Counted from the first letter of the stretch, positions 15,894 through 25,477 are shown. The stretch: 49,850 nt of DNA from an uncultured Phascolarctobacterium sp. (GCA_900551745.1 URXA01000009.1:1-49850), one strand, 5' to 3'. The notes: generated by a model not told the origin, from the letters alone. Translations and numbers: made by a program.

Positions 15894-16460
15894 TTAGAAA
15901 AGTTTTAAAATATCATTGTTGTTAAAAGCGTTGATTGGTTTTAAAGGACGCGGAAAATCGTCAGGCTGCTGCAGCTGTTTGTCCATCCAGATAATATCCA
16001 GCCACTGGTCAAATTTATAGCCGGCTTTAGGATGCGGACCAAGATTTCTGAAGCCAAAGGCAGCATGAAAATCGATACTGCGTTGGTTATTAGCAGTAAT
16101 GCATGCATAAACATTATAAAAACCTTGTTTTTGAAGCAGGTCCAAAAGGCTGCTGTAAAGTTTTTTGCCAATACCGCTGTTTTGGGCTTCAGGGGCCAGA
16201 TATATTGAAAGATCAGCGTCGTAAAGATAGGCGATGCGTTCCTGGTAAGGAGAGCCGTAGGCAAAACCTAAGATTTTGCCGTTTCGTTCATAAACTAAAT
16301 ACGGGTATTTACTGCTAATGTTTGAAATACGTTCAGCAAATTCTGCCAGGGTTGGCGGTTCATATTCAAAAGAAATAGTTGTATCCAGGACATAAGGTGT
16401 GTAGATATTTAAAATTTCGATGCTGTCTTTTAATTCAACAAAACGAATCTGCTCCTGCAT
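15894..16460 (-). CDS. GNAT acetyltransferase, phosphinothricin N-acetyltransferase-like
   Basis: 188 aa. N-terminal DSIEILNIYTPYVLDTTISFEYEPPT and central YGSPYQERIAYLYDADLSIYLAPEAQNSGIGKKL (acetyl-CoA loop QNSGIG) followed by NNQRSIDFHAAFGF are typical of the PAT/MddA branch, which acetylates amines such as phosphinothricin or methionine derivatives. Start at the ATG at 16460, seven bases after GGGAGG. It lies 17 bases after the upstream gene on the same strand, so the two are probably one transcript. Confidence 0.85.
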   Translation of the reverse strand: MQEQIRFVELKDSIEILNIYTPYVLDTTISFEYEPPTLAEFAERISNISSKYPYLVYERNGKILGFAYGSPYQERIAYLYDADLSIYLAPEAQNSGIGKKLYSSLLDLLQKQGFYNVYACITANNQRSIDFHAAFGFRNLGPHPKAGYKFDQWLDIIWMDKQLQQPDDFPRPLKPINAFNNNDILKLF

Positions 16461-16477
16461 GTTCAAGCCTCCCGGGT

Positions 16478-17557
16478 CTATTGACGTTCGTTTAAAATGC
16501 GCTTAAAGATTGCAAACATGACTTCTGCTACGTCATCATTAAATTTGATTGCTATAGACTCCCCGTCTTTTTTGGTAAAATAGATGATATTTACTGAAAG
16601 ATTGGCATTATCCAAATCGTTGAGTTCTACAACTTTTGCCATTTTATTGCTTAAATAAATGATACGCTGGTTCGTAAAGAAAAGATAGCCGATATCAACA
16701 ACAGCGGTTACTTCTTCAGTAAAATGAGGATGTTCTATTTTTTCGCCTTTAAAAGAAATTGTTTCGTCTATTTCTAAGCGGCGGGTCAATTCAAAATAGT
16801 TATCTTCTTTCTCTATTGTTTTATGTTCGCAGAAACCTGCCTGCTGAGCTGCGGCATGACATATTTCTCCTTCGTTCAGCGGAAAGTCGACTTTGATATC
16901 TCCTAAAGGAGCATTTTCTGCTGACCATAAATAACGGTATTTATCTAAAGCATTTTGAATATTGGGTTTGAATTCATAAGGTATATCGAGTTTTGTACAA
17001 ATTTCCCTCAAAGCGGCTTCTTCATCAGGACTGAACCTCTGCTGCTCAGCTATTTCGTCAAATTTTTTATTCAAGTAGTCGTGAAAGACCTGAACGCGTA
17101 TATCATAGCCATCTTCGTAATCATAACCAAAAACAGTATTGATTTCGCTGATTGTTAAAGGTTCTTCGCCGCTGATTATTTTTCGGCAGCGAGAGAAGTA
17201 AGCTACTTTTTTAGCCCCATTATCAGCTAAACGCTGTAATTTTTCGGGAAGCTCTAAAACTTGGGCGAGATGTCTGGTTTCTTCAAAAACGTGGTCGTCT
17301 TTGCTTGCAGCGGTAGTATAGACATAGTCGGCTACCTTACGGTACATACTGCTGCGGTATTCGATATTGCTGCTGTCAAATTTTGCTCCCCAGTTTTTGA
17401 TAAAATTGCTGACGATCTCTTCAGTCAATTCAGTAGCAGCAGTACATTCTGCCAAAAAATTATTTATTTCAACTAAGGCGTTATGACCGGGCTTACTGCC
17501 AAAGAGCCTGCTCATCATTCCCTGGGTCTCTAATTCCTGTTTTTCAAATCCGTTCAC
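16478..17557 (-). CDS. Unknown cytoplasmic protein with C-terminal PH-like region
   Basis: 359 aa; I do not recognise the family. No signal or membrane segment. Largely helical and acidic up to about residue 260. The last 110 residues contain IEHPHFTEEVTAVVDIGYLFFTNQRIIYLSNKMAKVVELNDLDN, resembling bacterial PH-like/GRAM folds, where a TNQRI strand is typical. Start is the GTG at 17557 because AAGGAG lies seven bases upstream; the longer frame would add a hydrophobic stretch read from the promoter region. It is followed closely by the GNAT gene and is divergent from the MFS gene. Confidence 0.7.
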   Translation of the reverse strand: MNGFEKQELETQGMMSRLFGSKPGHNALVEINNFLAECTAATELTEEIVSNFIKNWGAKFDSSNIEYRSSMYRKVADYVYTTAASKDDHVFEETRHLAQVLELPEKLQRLADNGAKKVAYFSRCRKIISGEEPLTISEINTVFGYDYEDGYDIRVQVFHDYLNKKFDEIAEQQRFSPDEEAALREICTKLDIPYEFKPNIQNALDKYRYLWSAENAPLGDIKVDFPLNEGEICHAAAQQAGFCEHKTIEKEDNYFELTRRLEIDETISFKGEKIEHPHFTEEVTAVVDIGYLFFTNQRIIYLSNKMAKVVELNDLDNANLSVNIIYFTKKDGESIAIKFNDDVAEVMFAIFKRILNERQ

Positions 17558-17738
17558 TGGTGTGCTCCTTTTCTTATCTAATTTAAATGATATTGTAAAT
17601 AATATTATAGATATTATACAAGAAAAACTGTAAAAAGTCATTTACCCAATTTGTGAAGAAAAAAATTATGGGCATTAGTTATTTTGTTGCTGCGGCGGTT
17701 GAAAAACAGTTTTATGAGTTTTTTTTATATAAATGCTA

Positions 17739-17747
17739 TGATATAAT
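17739..17747 (+). promoter_or_regulatory. Extended -10 promoter of the MFS gene
   Basis: TGA-TATAAT, an extended -10 element, 34 bases before the ATG. No good -35 box is visible. Confidence 0.5.
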
Positions 17748-17780
17748 CAAATTAATAATAGTTGGTTTGGAGATGAGTCT

Positions 17781-19010
17781 ATGTCCTTGTTGGATGAGAG
17801 AGGTACAGGGGCTATCAGCTGGCAGCGTAATTTAGCCGTATTATGGTGTGGCGTGTTTTTTGCCTGCGCCAGTTATACGATGGTAGTTCCGTTTTTGCCT
17901 GTTTATTTACTGCAGGAGCTGCATGTTGAAAGCAGTGAAGTAAATTTTTGGAGTGGTCTTGTCTATTCGGTAACTTTTTTAGGCGCTTCGATTATGGCCC
18001 CGTATTGGGGTGCAAGGGCTGACAGGGTTGGTCAGCGGCGTATGGCGATACGAGCAGGCTTTGGTCTCGCATTTACCTATTGGCTGGCAGGAATTTCGCA
18101 ATCGCCGGAACAGCTTTTAGGGGTGCGTATTTTGACTGGTTTGATCAGCGGATTTGTACCTGCATCTATGTCGCTGGTATCTTCGACACTTCCTGAAAGC
18201 CGCATGGGCTGGGGAATGGGCCTGATGCAGACTGCAGTTGCCAGCGGCAGTATTTTAGGACCGATGATGGGCGGTTACTTCAGCTCTTGGTTTGGCATGC
18301 GGTTATCTTTTTTTGTTGCCAGTTTCTGCCTGGGCTTGGCAACAGTAATGGTTGTGCTTTTAGTTCGTGATATTCCGCATAGCCGGGAAGAAAAGAAAAC
18401 CAAAATCAATTTGTGGCAGGACTTACAGGAGTCTTTGCATAATAAAGGACTGCTGTATGTAATGACGATGTTCTTTCTGATCCAGGTCTGTACGATGATT
18501 ATTCAGCCTTTGGTAACTATGTATGTTTCACATCTGATGGGCAGAATGGATGAATCGGTCGTTAAAGCTGCCGGTATTATTTTTTCGCTGGCTGGTATAG
18601 CAGGTATCATTGCCGCTCCGTTTTGGGGCAAACGCGGTCAACAGCTTGGTTATACCAAGGTACTGTGTTTTGTTTTATTTTGTGCCGGCGCTATCAACCT
18701 GTGTCAGATTTTTGTGCAGGATATCTGGCAGTTTGCCTGTATCCAGTTCGTATACGGTTTATTCCTGGCAGGAGCTGTACCTAATGTTAACGCCCGCCTG
18801 GTAGAGGTCACAGATCCGTCAATGCGCGGTAAGGCTTTTGGTCTGGTGACATCAGCGCAGCAGTTCGGCGGTGTTATAGGCCCTCTGCTGGGAGGTTTTT
18901 TGGGCGGCTATATGCTTACGCGTCACATTCTGGTCATTACAGGAATTATTTTACTGCTGGCAGGCAGTTACACTTACTTTACAAAAGTGAAAAAGACTGC
19001 TGAAGTTTAA
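17781..19010 (+). CDS. MFS drug/efflux transporter, MdtG-like
   Basis: 409 aa with 12 predicted membrane helices. Motif A between helices 2 and 3 reads GARADRVGQRRMAIRAG, and the motif C region in helix 5 reads GSILGPMMGG (DHA1 drug/H+ antiporter pattern). Closest in appearance to YceL/MdtG exporters; substrate unknown. GGAGATGAG precedes the ATG. Transcribed away from the PH-like gene. Confidence 0.85.
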   Translation: MSLLDERGTGAISWQRNLAVLWCGVFFACASYTMVVPFLPVYLLQELHVESSEVNFWSGLVYSVTFLGASIMAPYWGARADRVGQRRMAIRAGFGLAFTYWLAGISQSPEQLLGVRILTGLISGFVPASMSLVSSTLPESRMGWGMGLMQTAVASGSILGPMMGGYFSSWFGMRLSFFVASFCLGLATVMVVLLVRDIPHSREEKKTKINLWQDLQESLHNKGLLYVMTMFFLIQVCTMIIQPLVTMYVSHLMGRMDESVVKAAGIIFSLAGIAGIIAAPFWGKRGQQLGYTKVLCFVLFCAGAINLCQIFVQDIWQFACIQFVYGLFLAGAVPNVNARLVEVTDPSMRGKAFGLVTSAQQFGGVIGPLLGGFLGGYMLTRHILVITGIILLLAGSYTYFTKVKKTAEV

Positions 19011-19142
19011 GGCGCGGTTTAAAAACTTACATTATGAAACTTTAGTGAATTGCAAGGCCTGCACTCTTGACTAAAATTTAGTTTGAGTAAATAATTAAGA
19101 TAGTGACGGATATTGATTATCACATGAAAGTGAGTGATTTAT

Positions 19143-19694
19143 ATGTTAAAAGAATTTGAAGGTCAAATGCCTAAAATCGACAAAAAAGCCCATGCTTTTG
19201 AAAGTGCAGATCTGATCGGAAAAGTAGAAATGAAAGAATACAGCAGTGCCTGGTTCAATGTTACTATTCGCGGCGATGTTAACCGTATAGAAGTAGGACG
19301 CTACAGCAATATCCAGGATAACTGCTGCCTGCATGTTGCCGATGATTATGCCTGCATCGTTGGTGATTTTGTTACTGTTGGACATGGTGCTATCCTGCAC
19401 GCCTGTACTGTTGAAGATCATTGCCTGATTGGGATGCATGCTACCGTACTTGATGGCAGCGTTATAGGACATGGTTCCATTGTGGCAGCTGGCGCAGTGG
19501 TGACAAAGGGAACTAAAGTACCGCCATTTTCACTGGTTGCAGGTATTCCGGCAAAAGTGATCAAAACTCTTGACGAAAGTAATCTGGATAATATCCATGC
19601 ACAGGCTGTTAAATATAAAGATTTGTGGAGCAAACGCCACAATATCATGCCGGAGATAGACGGCGAGACTTATCATGGTGAAAAAATCGTGTAA
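19143..19694 (+). CDS. Gamma-carbonic anhydrase-like hexapeptide-repeat protein
   Basis: 183 aa left-handed beta-helix protein with hexapeptide repeats. It keeps the metal-ligand histidines of the family in CLHVADD and VGHGAILHAC, and a C-terminal LVAGIPAKVIK segment followed by a helix. YrdA/PaaY-type trimers bind zinc or iron; some hydrate CO2, others act as thioesterases. The start could be ATG 19143 or GTG 19134; ATG is preferred with GTGAG upstream. Monocistronic with its own terminator. Confidence 0.88.
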   Translation: MLKEFEGQMPKIDKKAHAFESADLIGKVEMKEYSSAWFNVTIRGDVNRIEVGRYSNIQDNCCLHVADDYACIVGDFVTVGHGAILHACTVEDHCLIGMHATVLDGSVIGHGSIVAAGAVVTKGTKVPPFSLVAGIPAKVIKTLDESNLDNIHAQAVKYKDLWSKRHNIMPEIDGETYHGEKIV

Positions 19695-19704
19695 AATATA
19701 AGTG

Positions 19705-19734
19705 AAAGGAGCTGCAGCAGCAGCTCCTTTTTAA
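19705..19734 (+). terminator. Terminator of the gamma-carbonic anhydrase-like gene
   Basis: 10-bp stem (19705-19714 with 19721-19730), 6-base loop, T-run. Confidence 0.8.
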
Positions 19735-19810
19735 TTTGCAGTACGGCAGGAATAAACATTTCAGGCGGCGAATATATACGCTAGCTGAATTCGTGAAAGG
19801 AGTTTTAAAA

Positions 19811-21037
19811 ATGAAAGATACGATAAAAGAATATTTGGCAGGTCAGTATGACGCTTATGTAAAAGATTTGGAGACGCTGACTAATATCGATTCAGGGAAT
19901 GGAGATCTGCAGGGAACGGAAGCTGCTAATAAGTTTGTCGCGGAAAAAATGCAGGAGCTCGGAGCTGTTACTGAATTTCGTTATAATGACAGGGCGTGCC
20001 ATCTGATTTCCCGCCTAAAGGGAAGCGGAAAATTGAGTATTCTGCTTGTTGCACATGTTGATACGGTATTCAACCGCGGTGAAGCGGCTAAACGTCCTTT
20101 TAAGGTTGATGAGAATGGATTTGCCTGGGGGCCTGGTGTCGGTGATGACAAGGCTACTGTAGTGGAGGTTATTTACGGGTTAAAAGCTTTGCTGAAAGCA
20201 GGATTTTCGGATTTTAAAGAAATTATTTATTATACCAACGGCGAAGAAGAAGGCGGCTCCCCGACTGCCGAAGCGATTGTGGCAGAGCTTTCTCAGCAGG
20301 CAGATTTTGCCGTTATTATGGACGTGGCCCGTCCTAACTGGGGCATCGTTACACAGCGTAAGGGTAATGCAAAGTATAAGGTTCAGGTAACAGGGATTGG
20401 CGGACATCATGGCAATGCTTCACAGCATTGCGCCAATGCTATTCATCAGCTTGCTTATACAATTACAGAGCTGCATAAATTAGCAAGCCCTATGCCTGGA
20501 GATCCGGCAGATTTTACAGCAAAAGCTTTAGCTGGTCGCGGTATTGTTGATTCTGGCCAGTTTATTCCTCAGAATACTGTCAATGTCGGCGTTATTGGAT
20601 CGACCAATGACAAGATCAGTGTCATTCCCGGCGATGCTTATTGTGAAGTCAATGTTCGTTGTTTTTCCGTAGCGGAGCAGGAACGGTTGGACAGAGAGAT
20701 CAAGGCTTTAGCAGATAAAACAGTTGTTGCCGGAACTAAAGTTGAAATTACAGGCGGTATTGTTACAGGACCGATGGAGAAAACGCCGCAGGTCCAGAAA
20801 ATGGTTGATGTTTACAGCAGGATCGTCAGGGATGAATTTGGTGGCAATGTTACTGAATGGGTCGCCGGCGGATTAACTGACGGTAACAGAACTGCAAAAT
20901 ATATTCCCACTTTAGATGCATTGGGAGTGGAAAACTACGATGAGCATACTGATCATGAATCCGTTGATTTAAAAACAGCGGTTCCCAGAACTACAGCTTT
21001 CGCTCTGACTTTAGCAGAGTTAACAAAAATATTTTGA
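19811..21037 (+). CDS. M20-family metallopeptidase (glutamate carboxypeptidase-like)
   Basis: 408 aa. Zinc-binding pattern of M20 peptidases: VAHVDTV (His and Asp), GVGDDKAT (bridging Asp), YTNGEEEGGS (catalytic Glu and ligand Glu), a VIMDVARP Asp and EHTDHESVD (last His). The inserted dimerisation domain contains GIGGHHGNA. No signal peptide, so it acts in the cytoplasm on N-acyl or peptide substrates. Start at the ATG at 19811, after AAAGGAG. A stem at 21046-21068 follows the stop, but its T-run lies before rather than after it. Confidence 0.9.
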   Translation: MKDTIKEYLAGQYDAYVKDLETLTNIDSGNGDLQGTEAANKFVAEKMQELGAVTEFRYNDRACHLISRLKGSGKLSILLVAHVDTVFNRGEAAKRPFKVDENGFAWGPGVGDDKATVVEVIYGLKALLKAGFSDFKEIIYYTNGEEEGGSPTAEAIVAELSQQADFAVIMDVARPNWGIVTQRKGNAKYKVQVTGIGGHHGNASQHCANAIHQLAYTITELHKLASPMPGDPADFTAKALAGRGIVDSGQFIPQNTVNVGVIGSTNDKISVIPGDAYCEVNVRCFSVAEQERLDREIKALADKTVVAGTKVEITGGIVTGPMEKTPQVQKMVDVYSRIVRDEFGGNVTEWVAGGLTDGNRTAKYIPTLDALGVENYDEHTDHESVDLKTAVPRTTAFALTLAELTKIF

Positions 21038-21122
21038 TTTTTTTTGCAGGCAGTCGCAGACTGCCTGCAGTTATGTTAAACTAATAAGGATATAATAAAT
21101 CTGTAAGGTAAGGGATGAAAGC

Positions 21123-22007
21123 ATGGGGAAAAAAGACAATAAATATTCTAACGTAACGGCATCATTGAGTGAAGGCGGAATTTTTGGGTTAGGACGTCCT
21201 ATTGATTTTACTGATGGGATCACAAGAATAGCACTTATCTGCACTATTTTAACGTCGGTAGCGGCAACCTTCTGGAAAACTATGGGGGGTGCCGATACAG
21301 AAACTGCCATGTACTTTGGACTCAATACGGCAGCTGCGTTTTTCTTTTCCTGGCTGATTGCGCAGGAGCTTGACCCGGATCGCAAACTGGGTGGTATTAT
21401 CGGCGGAGGTCTGAGTATTGTAGCTGCTTTGACTCTGGGAGAGGGTAATGTCCTTGTTTTGCTGTGGCTGCTGTTTATCCTGCGGATGTTAAACCGTACT
21501 TCCGGTTCGCGGCATAAGATTGGGGATAATGTTTTCCTGATTTTTATTGCTTATTGGCTTGGTAAAGATGGATACTGGCTTTATCCAGTACTCACTGGTA
21601 CGGCTTATATTATTGAAAGTCAGATCAGGGGCGGATATTACAGGAGCCTGTATTTAGGCGGTTTGGCGTTTGCTGTTACAGCAATGGCTGACACTTCTAT
21701 GAAAGCGCACAGTCTTTCAATGATTTATGTCTATCTGATGGCGCTTTGTTTTATTTTGTTTTTGCCTGAAATAAGAATGGCGGCAGTGACAGAAGCCAAA
21801 GGGGATATTGACGGAAAACGCATCAGTCCCCAGAGGTTACAGGTGGCACAAGGCGCGTTTCTGATGATAGGTTTTTCAGTGCCGTGGGTACATGGCGACG
21901 CACAGGCTGCCGCGCTGACACCAGCCTGGATGGCCGGAATCGGCGTAGGTGTTTTTCTGCTTGTCGATGCTATTCAAAAAGCCATGTTTGAAAAAAATAA
22001 ACAATAA
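21123..22007 (+). CDS. Multi-pass membrane protein of unknown function
   Basis: 294 aa, not recognised. A polar 25-residue N-terminus (FGLGRPIDFTDGITR) is followed by about 8 membrane segments and a charged loop around residue 225. GKDGYWLYP lies in a periplasmic or cytosolic loop. It is 18 bases upstream of the cyclophilin gene and probably starts a three-gene operon (membrane protein, cyclophilin, GIY-YIG protein). Confidence 0.75.
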   Translation: MGKKDNKYSNVTASLSEGGIFGLGRPIDFTDGITRIALICTILTSVAATFWKTMGGADTETAMYFGLNTAAAFFFSWLIAQELDPDRKLGGIIGGGLSIVAALTLGEGNVLVLLWLLFILRMLNRTSGSRHKIGDNVFLIFIAYWLGKDGYWLYPVLTGTAYIIESQIRGGYYRSLYLGGLAFAVTAMADTSMKAHSLSMIYVYLMALCFILFLPEIRMAAVTEAKGDIDGKRISPQRLQVAQGAFLMIGFSVPWVHGDAQAAALTPAWMAGIGVGVFLLVDAIQKAMFEKNKQ

Positions 22008-22025
22008 ATTCAGGAGGTTTTTGAA

Positions 22026-22496
22026 ATGAGTGAAAACAGAAAAATCAGATTTACAACTAATAGAGGAGAATTTGTCGTCGAAATGTTTGAAGATAAGGCT
22101 CCCAAAACTACCAAAAATTTTATTGAACTGACAGAAAAAGGCTTCTATAATGGCGTAGGCTTTCATCGTATTATCGACGGCTTTATGATTCAGGGCGGCG
22201 ATCCTACAGGTACGGGCATGGGTGGCCCGGGATATAAAATTGATGATGAATTTGGTGAGGGGCTGAAGCATGATGACGAAGGAGTTCTTTCGATGGCTAA
22301 TGCCGGGCCTAATACTGGCGGCAGTCAGTTCTTTATCACTTTGGCACCTACGCCATGGCTTAACGGGCATCATGCCATTTTCGGCAAAGTGGTTGAAGGT
22401 ATGGATGTTGTACGTTTGATCGGCGCATTACCTACGGATTTCCGCGATCGCCCCAAAGATCCTGTAATTATGGAAACAGTAGAGGTCATAAAGTAA
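22026..22496 (+). CDS. Peptidyl-prolyl cis-trans isomerase, cyclophilin type
   Basis: 156 aa, a single cyclophilin domain without signal peptide: NFIELTEKGFYNGVGFHRIIDGFMIQGGDPTGTG, then NTGGSQFFITLAPTPWLNGHHAIFG. The active-site Arg (FHRII) and the GSQFFI block are present. It catalyses proline isomerisation during protein folding in the cytoplasm. CAGGAGG precedes the ATG. Confidence 0.95.
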   Translation: MSENRKIRFTTNRGEFVVEMFEDKAPKTTKNFIELTEKGFYNGVGFHRIIDGFMIQGGDPTGTGMGGPGYKIDDEFGEGLKHDDEGVLSMANAGPNTGGSQFFITLAPTPWLNGHHAIFGKVVEGMDVVRLIGALPTDFRDRPKDPVIMETVEVIK

Positions 22497-22497
22497 T

Positions 22498-22752
22498 TTG
22501 CCTGCGTATGTTTATATCTTACGCTGTCGTGATGAGTCGCTTTATACCGGCTGGACAAACGATTTGGACAAACGGATTGAAGCGCATAACAGCGGTAAAG
22601 GGGCAAAATATACCCGGGGGCGGGGGCCTGTAGCTTTGGTCTATAGTGAAACGCTTTCAACTAAGGAAGAAGCGCTGCATCGTGAATGTGAAATCAAAAA
22701 GATGACTAAAACTGCTAAATTAGCCTTAATTAAGCAAAATATGAAGGAATAG
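22498..22752 (+). CDS. GIY-YIG domain protein (UPF0213/YhbQ-like)
   Basis: 84 aa. VYILRCRDESLYTGWTNDLDKRIEAHNSGKGAKYTRGRGPVALVY contains the diverged GIY-YIG pair (VYI and YTG), the catalytic Arg and the family's AKYTRGR block. Members are small predicted nucleases, possibly for DNA damage. Start is the TTG at 22498, one base after the cyclophilin stop, so translation is likely coupled. Confidence 0.9.
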   Translation: MPAYVYILRCRDESLYTGWTNDLDKRIEAHNSGKGAKYTRGRGPVALVYSETLSTKEEALHRECEIKKMTKTAKLALIKQNMKE

Positions 22753-22795
22753 AAGCAAAAATATTAAAAAAATTACAAAAAATAGCAAAAGAGAG

Positions 22796-22824
22796 TTGCT
22801 TTATTGTAAATAATAGGCTATAAT
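22796..22824 (+). promoter_or_regulatory. Promoter of the cold-shock gene
   Basis: TTGCTT (22796-22801), 17-base spacer, TATAAT (22819-22824), leaving a 5' UTR of about 50 bases. Confidence 0.75.
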
Positions 22825-22883
22825 GGGCTGGTGAGTGAGATGTTCTAGCTCCTCATTAAAGTAATTTTTAGGAGGCCCAGAAA

Positions 22884-23081
22884 ATGACTGGCAAAGTAAA
22901 ATGGTTTAACGCAGAAAAAGGTTATGGTTTCATCGAACGCGAAGATGGTGGCGACGTATTCGTACATTTCTCCGCTATTCAATCCGAAGGTTTCAAAACT
23001 CTTGAAGAAGGTCAAGCAGTTGAATTTGACGTTGTTCAAGGCAACCGCGGTGAACAAGCTGCCAACGTTGTTCGTCTGTAA
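22884..23081 (+). CDS. Cold-shock protein (CspA family)
   Basis: 65 aa with both RNA-binding motifs: GKVKWFNAEKGYGFIE (RNP1) and DVFVHFSAI (RNP2). A single-stranded RNA/DNA-binding chaperone. Strong AGGAGG before the ATG, its own promoter and terminator. Codon choice is more biased than its neighbours' (many GAA, GGT, GTT), as expected for a highly expressed gene. Confidence 0.97.
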   Translation: MTGKVKWFNAEKGYGFIEREDGGDVFVHFSAIQSEGFKTLEEGQAVEFDVVQGNRGEQAANVVRL

Positions 23082-23134
23082 TTGATATAGATTAAAATTT
23101 TTTTTAATATATAGCAGCATATGAACAGAAAAGT

Positions 23135-23166
23135 AAGGCGCTACCTTAAGGTAGCGCCTTTTTTCC
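23135..23166 (+). terminator. Terminator of the cold-shock gene
   Basis: 11-bp stem (23135-23145 with 23150-23160), 4-base loop, T-run. Confidence 0.85.
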
Positions 23167-23220
23167 TTTTTATAAAATTTTCATTGCACAGCAGTTGTGT
23201 TGTAGTGTTATAAACTTTAT

Positions 23221-23229
23221 TGGTATAAT
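23221..23229 (+). promoter_or_regulatory. Extended -10 promoter of the helicase gene
   Basis: TGG-TATAAT at 23221-23229. The best -35 candidate (TTGTAG, 18 bases upstream) is weak. Confidence 0.5.
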
Positions 23230-23278
23230 GAAAGCGAATAAAAAACGTGAAATTGTCTAGGAAAGGAAGTGTAAAGCA

Positions 23279-25432
23279 TTGGAAAATATACTGCAGGGAC
23301 TTAATGAGTCTCAGCTTGAAGCTGTTACTTCTACGGAAGGGTTTATACGTGTTATAGCCGGAGCCGGGTCAGGTAAAACAAGGGCGCTGGCACGGCGTTT
23401 TGCCTATCTGGTCAATGAAATCGGTATTCTTCCGGGAAATATTCTCTGTGTTACTTTTACTAATAAATCAGCTAATGAAATGCGCCAGCGAATCCATAAT
23501 CTGACTGGTGATAATGATACTGGTTATATCAGTACTTTCCACAGTTTCTGCGTATCTGTTTTGCAGGAAGACAGCCATGTTCTGCAATATCCAAAAAGCT
23601 TTCTGGTTTTAGACAATTCTGATATTGATTCTATGCTGAAAATTATTTACGAGGAACGCGGGCTGACACTTAGAAATATGACTTTCAGCAAAGCCCGGGA
23701 TATGATTGAAATCAGAAAAATATTTAAAGAGCCGGAATATTATCTTGATATGCTCAATATGTCGTTAGATACATTGAGACAGAAATATCTTGCTGCAACA
23801 GAGACCTCTGATATAATTTTTTATGGTTATTTATATCAGGAGAAAAAATGCTTCGGACTAGATTATAATGATTTAATTAAATTCACTTTATATATTTTCG
23901 AACAAAATGAAGCTATCAAAATAAAATGGCAGCAACGTCTGGAATATATCATGATTGATGAATTTCAGGATATTGATGAGCTGCAGTACAAATTGATGTC
24001 AGTACTGTGCGCCTACCATAAAAATCTGTTTATCGTCGGGGATCCGGATCAGACAATTTATACCTGGCGTGGTGCTAATGTTCGCTATTTACTGGATTTT
24101 GATAAGATTTTTCCAGGGGTAAAAACTATAATGATGATGCAGAATTATCGCTCTACACCGCAGATAGTTTCGGTCGCTAATGATTTGATTGATAAAAATA
24201 AGTTTAGGATCAAGAAAAATCTTATGCCAACTATTGCGGATGGAAGGAAGGTTATATGCCATCATGCAGATACTTCTGAGTGCGAAGCAATGTGGATAGC
24301 AGAGCAGATTAAGGCATTGCATGGCGAGGGGATTTCTTACAGGGAAATCACTGTTTTATATCGTGCGCATTATATTACCAGAATCGTAGAGGAAGTTTTT
24401 TTACGTGAAAAAATACCTTACGCTATTTACAGCGGGGTGCAATTTTTTAACAGAATGGAAATAAAGGATGCTCTGGCATATTTACGGTTGATTGCATATA
24501 AAGATGATCTGGCGTTTTTAAGAGTAGTTAATGTTCCTAAAAGAAATCTTGGGGAACGGCGCATAAAATTTTTGCAGGAATATGCGGTCAAGCACCAATG
24601 CTCTCTGTATATTGCTTTAGAGACAAATTTGGATAATGAGATTTTTAAAGGGACAAAAGCCGCACAGTTTGTAGCATTGATTGAAAGTTTTGCCGCTAAT
24701 TATGCAGAAAGACAAATTTCGGAATTGCTGGCTGCGATTTTAAATGAGAGTGGCTATGAAAAAATGCTGCGGACAGAAGGAAGTCAAGAACGTCTGGATA
24801 ATCTGGCGGAACTTAAACAGTCGGTTTATGAATATGAAACTTCCTGCGGGGAAGAAAGTACTTTGGAACATTACTTGTCACATGTTGCTTTGTTTACTAA
24901 CAACGATGCGGCTGATAATAGTGATAAAGTAAAATTAATGACAGTACATTCGGCCAAAGGCCTGGAATTTCCATATGTGTTTTTATGTGCAATGAATGAG
25001 GGTGTTTTTCCGTCCAAGAAAACAGATACTATTCAGAAGATGGAGGAAGAACGCAGACTTGCTTTTGTAGCAATGACCCGTGCCCGGAAAGGGCTGTATC
25101 TTTCTGAAGCTGAAGGCAGAAATTTTGATGGCTCACCACGCTATCCGTCGCGATTTTTACTGGATATAGAGCCGGCATTGCTTACTTATACACAAACGCC
25201 GCAGGAAGGCTTGATAAAAGAAACAAAAGATTATCTCGTTATCAATGAACGTTATCTTGCTGATGAGAAAAATCAGTCGTCACTGGCTGTCGGGCAGCGC
25301 GTAAAGCATAGTGTTTTTGGTTCTGGTACTGTTGTCGATGTAGATTTGATCAAGGCCGCGCATCTTGTGAAATTTGACAATATCGATACGCCGCGCAGTA
25401 TTTCTTTCAGGGCAAAATTAGAAAAGAATTAA
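23279..25432 (+). CDS. UvrD/PcrA-family superfamily 1 DNA helicase
   Basis: 717 aa. Starts NESQLEAV (Q motif), Walker A AGAGSGKT (27-34), DEFQD Walker B with GDPDQTIYTWRGA, QNYRST, and the late motifs VKLMTVHSAKGLEFPYVFL and VAMTRARKGL. The C-terminal VGQRVKHSVFGSGTVVDVD is the Tudor-like tail of PcrA. It unwinds DNA 3' to 5' in repair and replication restart. The start is the TTG at 23279, nine bases after AAGGAAG. It could be the genome's main pcrA or a paralogue; this cannot be told from here. Confidence 0.93.
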   Translation: MENILQGLNESQLEAVTSTEGFIRVIAGAGSGKTRALARRFAYLVNEIGILPGNILCVTFTNKSANEMRQRIHNLTGDNDTGYISTFHSFCVSVLQEDSHVLQYPKSFLVLDNSDIDSMLKIIYEERGLTLRNMTFSKARDMIEIRKIFKEPEYYLDMLNMSLDTLRQKYLAATETSDIIFYGYLYQEKKCFGLDYNDLIKFTLYIFEQNEAIKIKWQQRLEYIMIDEFQDIDELQYKLMSVLCAYHKNLFIVGDPDQTIYTWRGANVRYLLDFDKIFPGVKTIMMMQNYRSTPQIVSVANDLIDKNKFRIKKNLMPTIADGRKVICHHADTSECEAMWIAEQIKALHGEGISYREITVLYRAHYITRIVEEVFLREKIPYAIYSGVQFFNRMEIKDALAYLRLIAYKDDLAFLRVVNVPKRNLGERRIKFLQEYAVKHQCSLYIALETNLDNEIFKGTKAAQFVALIESFAANYAERQISELLAAILNESGYEKMLRTEGSQERLDNLAELKQSVYEYETSCGEESTLEHYLSHVALFTNNDAADNSDKVKLMTVHSAKGLEFPYVFLCAMNEGVFPSKKTDTIQKMEEERRLAFVAMTRARKGLYLSEAEGRNFDGSPRYPSRFLLDIEPALLTYTQTPQEGLIKETKDYLVINERYLADEKNQSSLAVGQRVKHSVFGSGTVVDVDLIKAAHLVKFDNIDTPRSISFRAKLEKN

Positions 25433-25477
25433 ATCTTTTGGCAAGATAGGCTTAAGCTAATCAAAAGTAGTCATATC

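Noticed and set aside
21046..21068. 10-bp stem after the M20 peptidase gene as a terminator
   Set aside because: The T-run lies before the stem, not after it, on the coding strand; I do not count it as a normal terminator.
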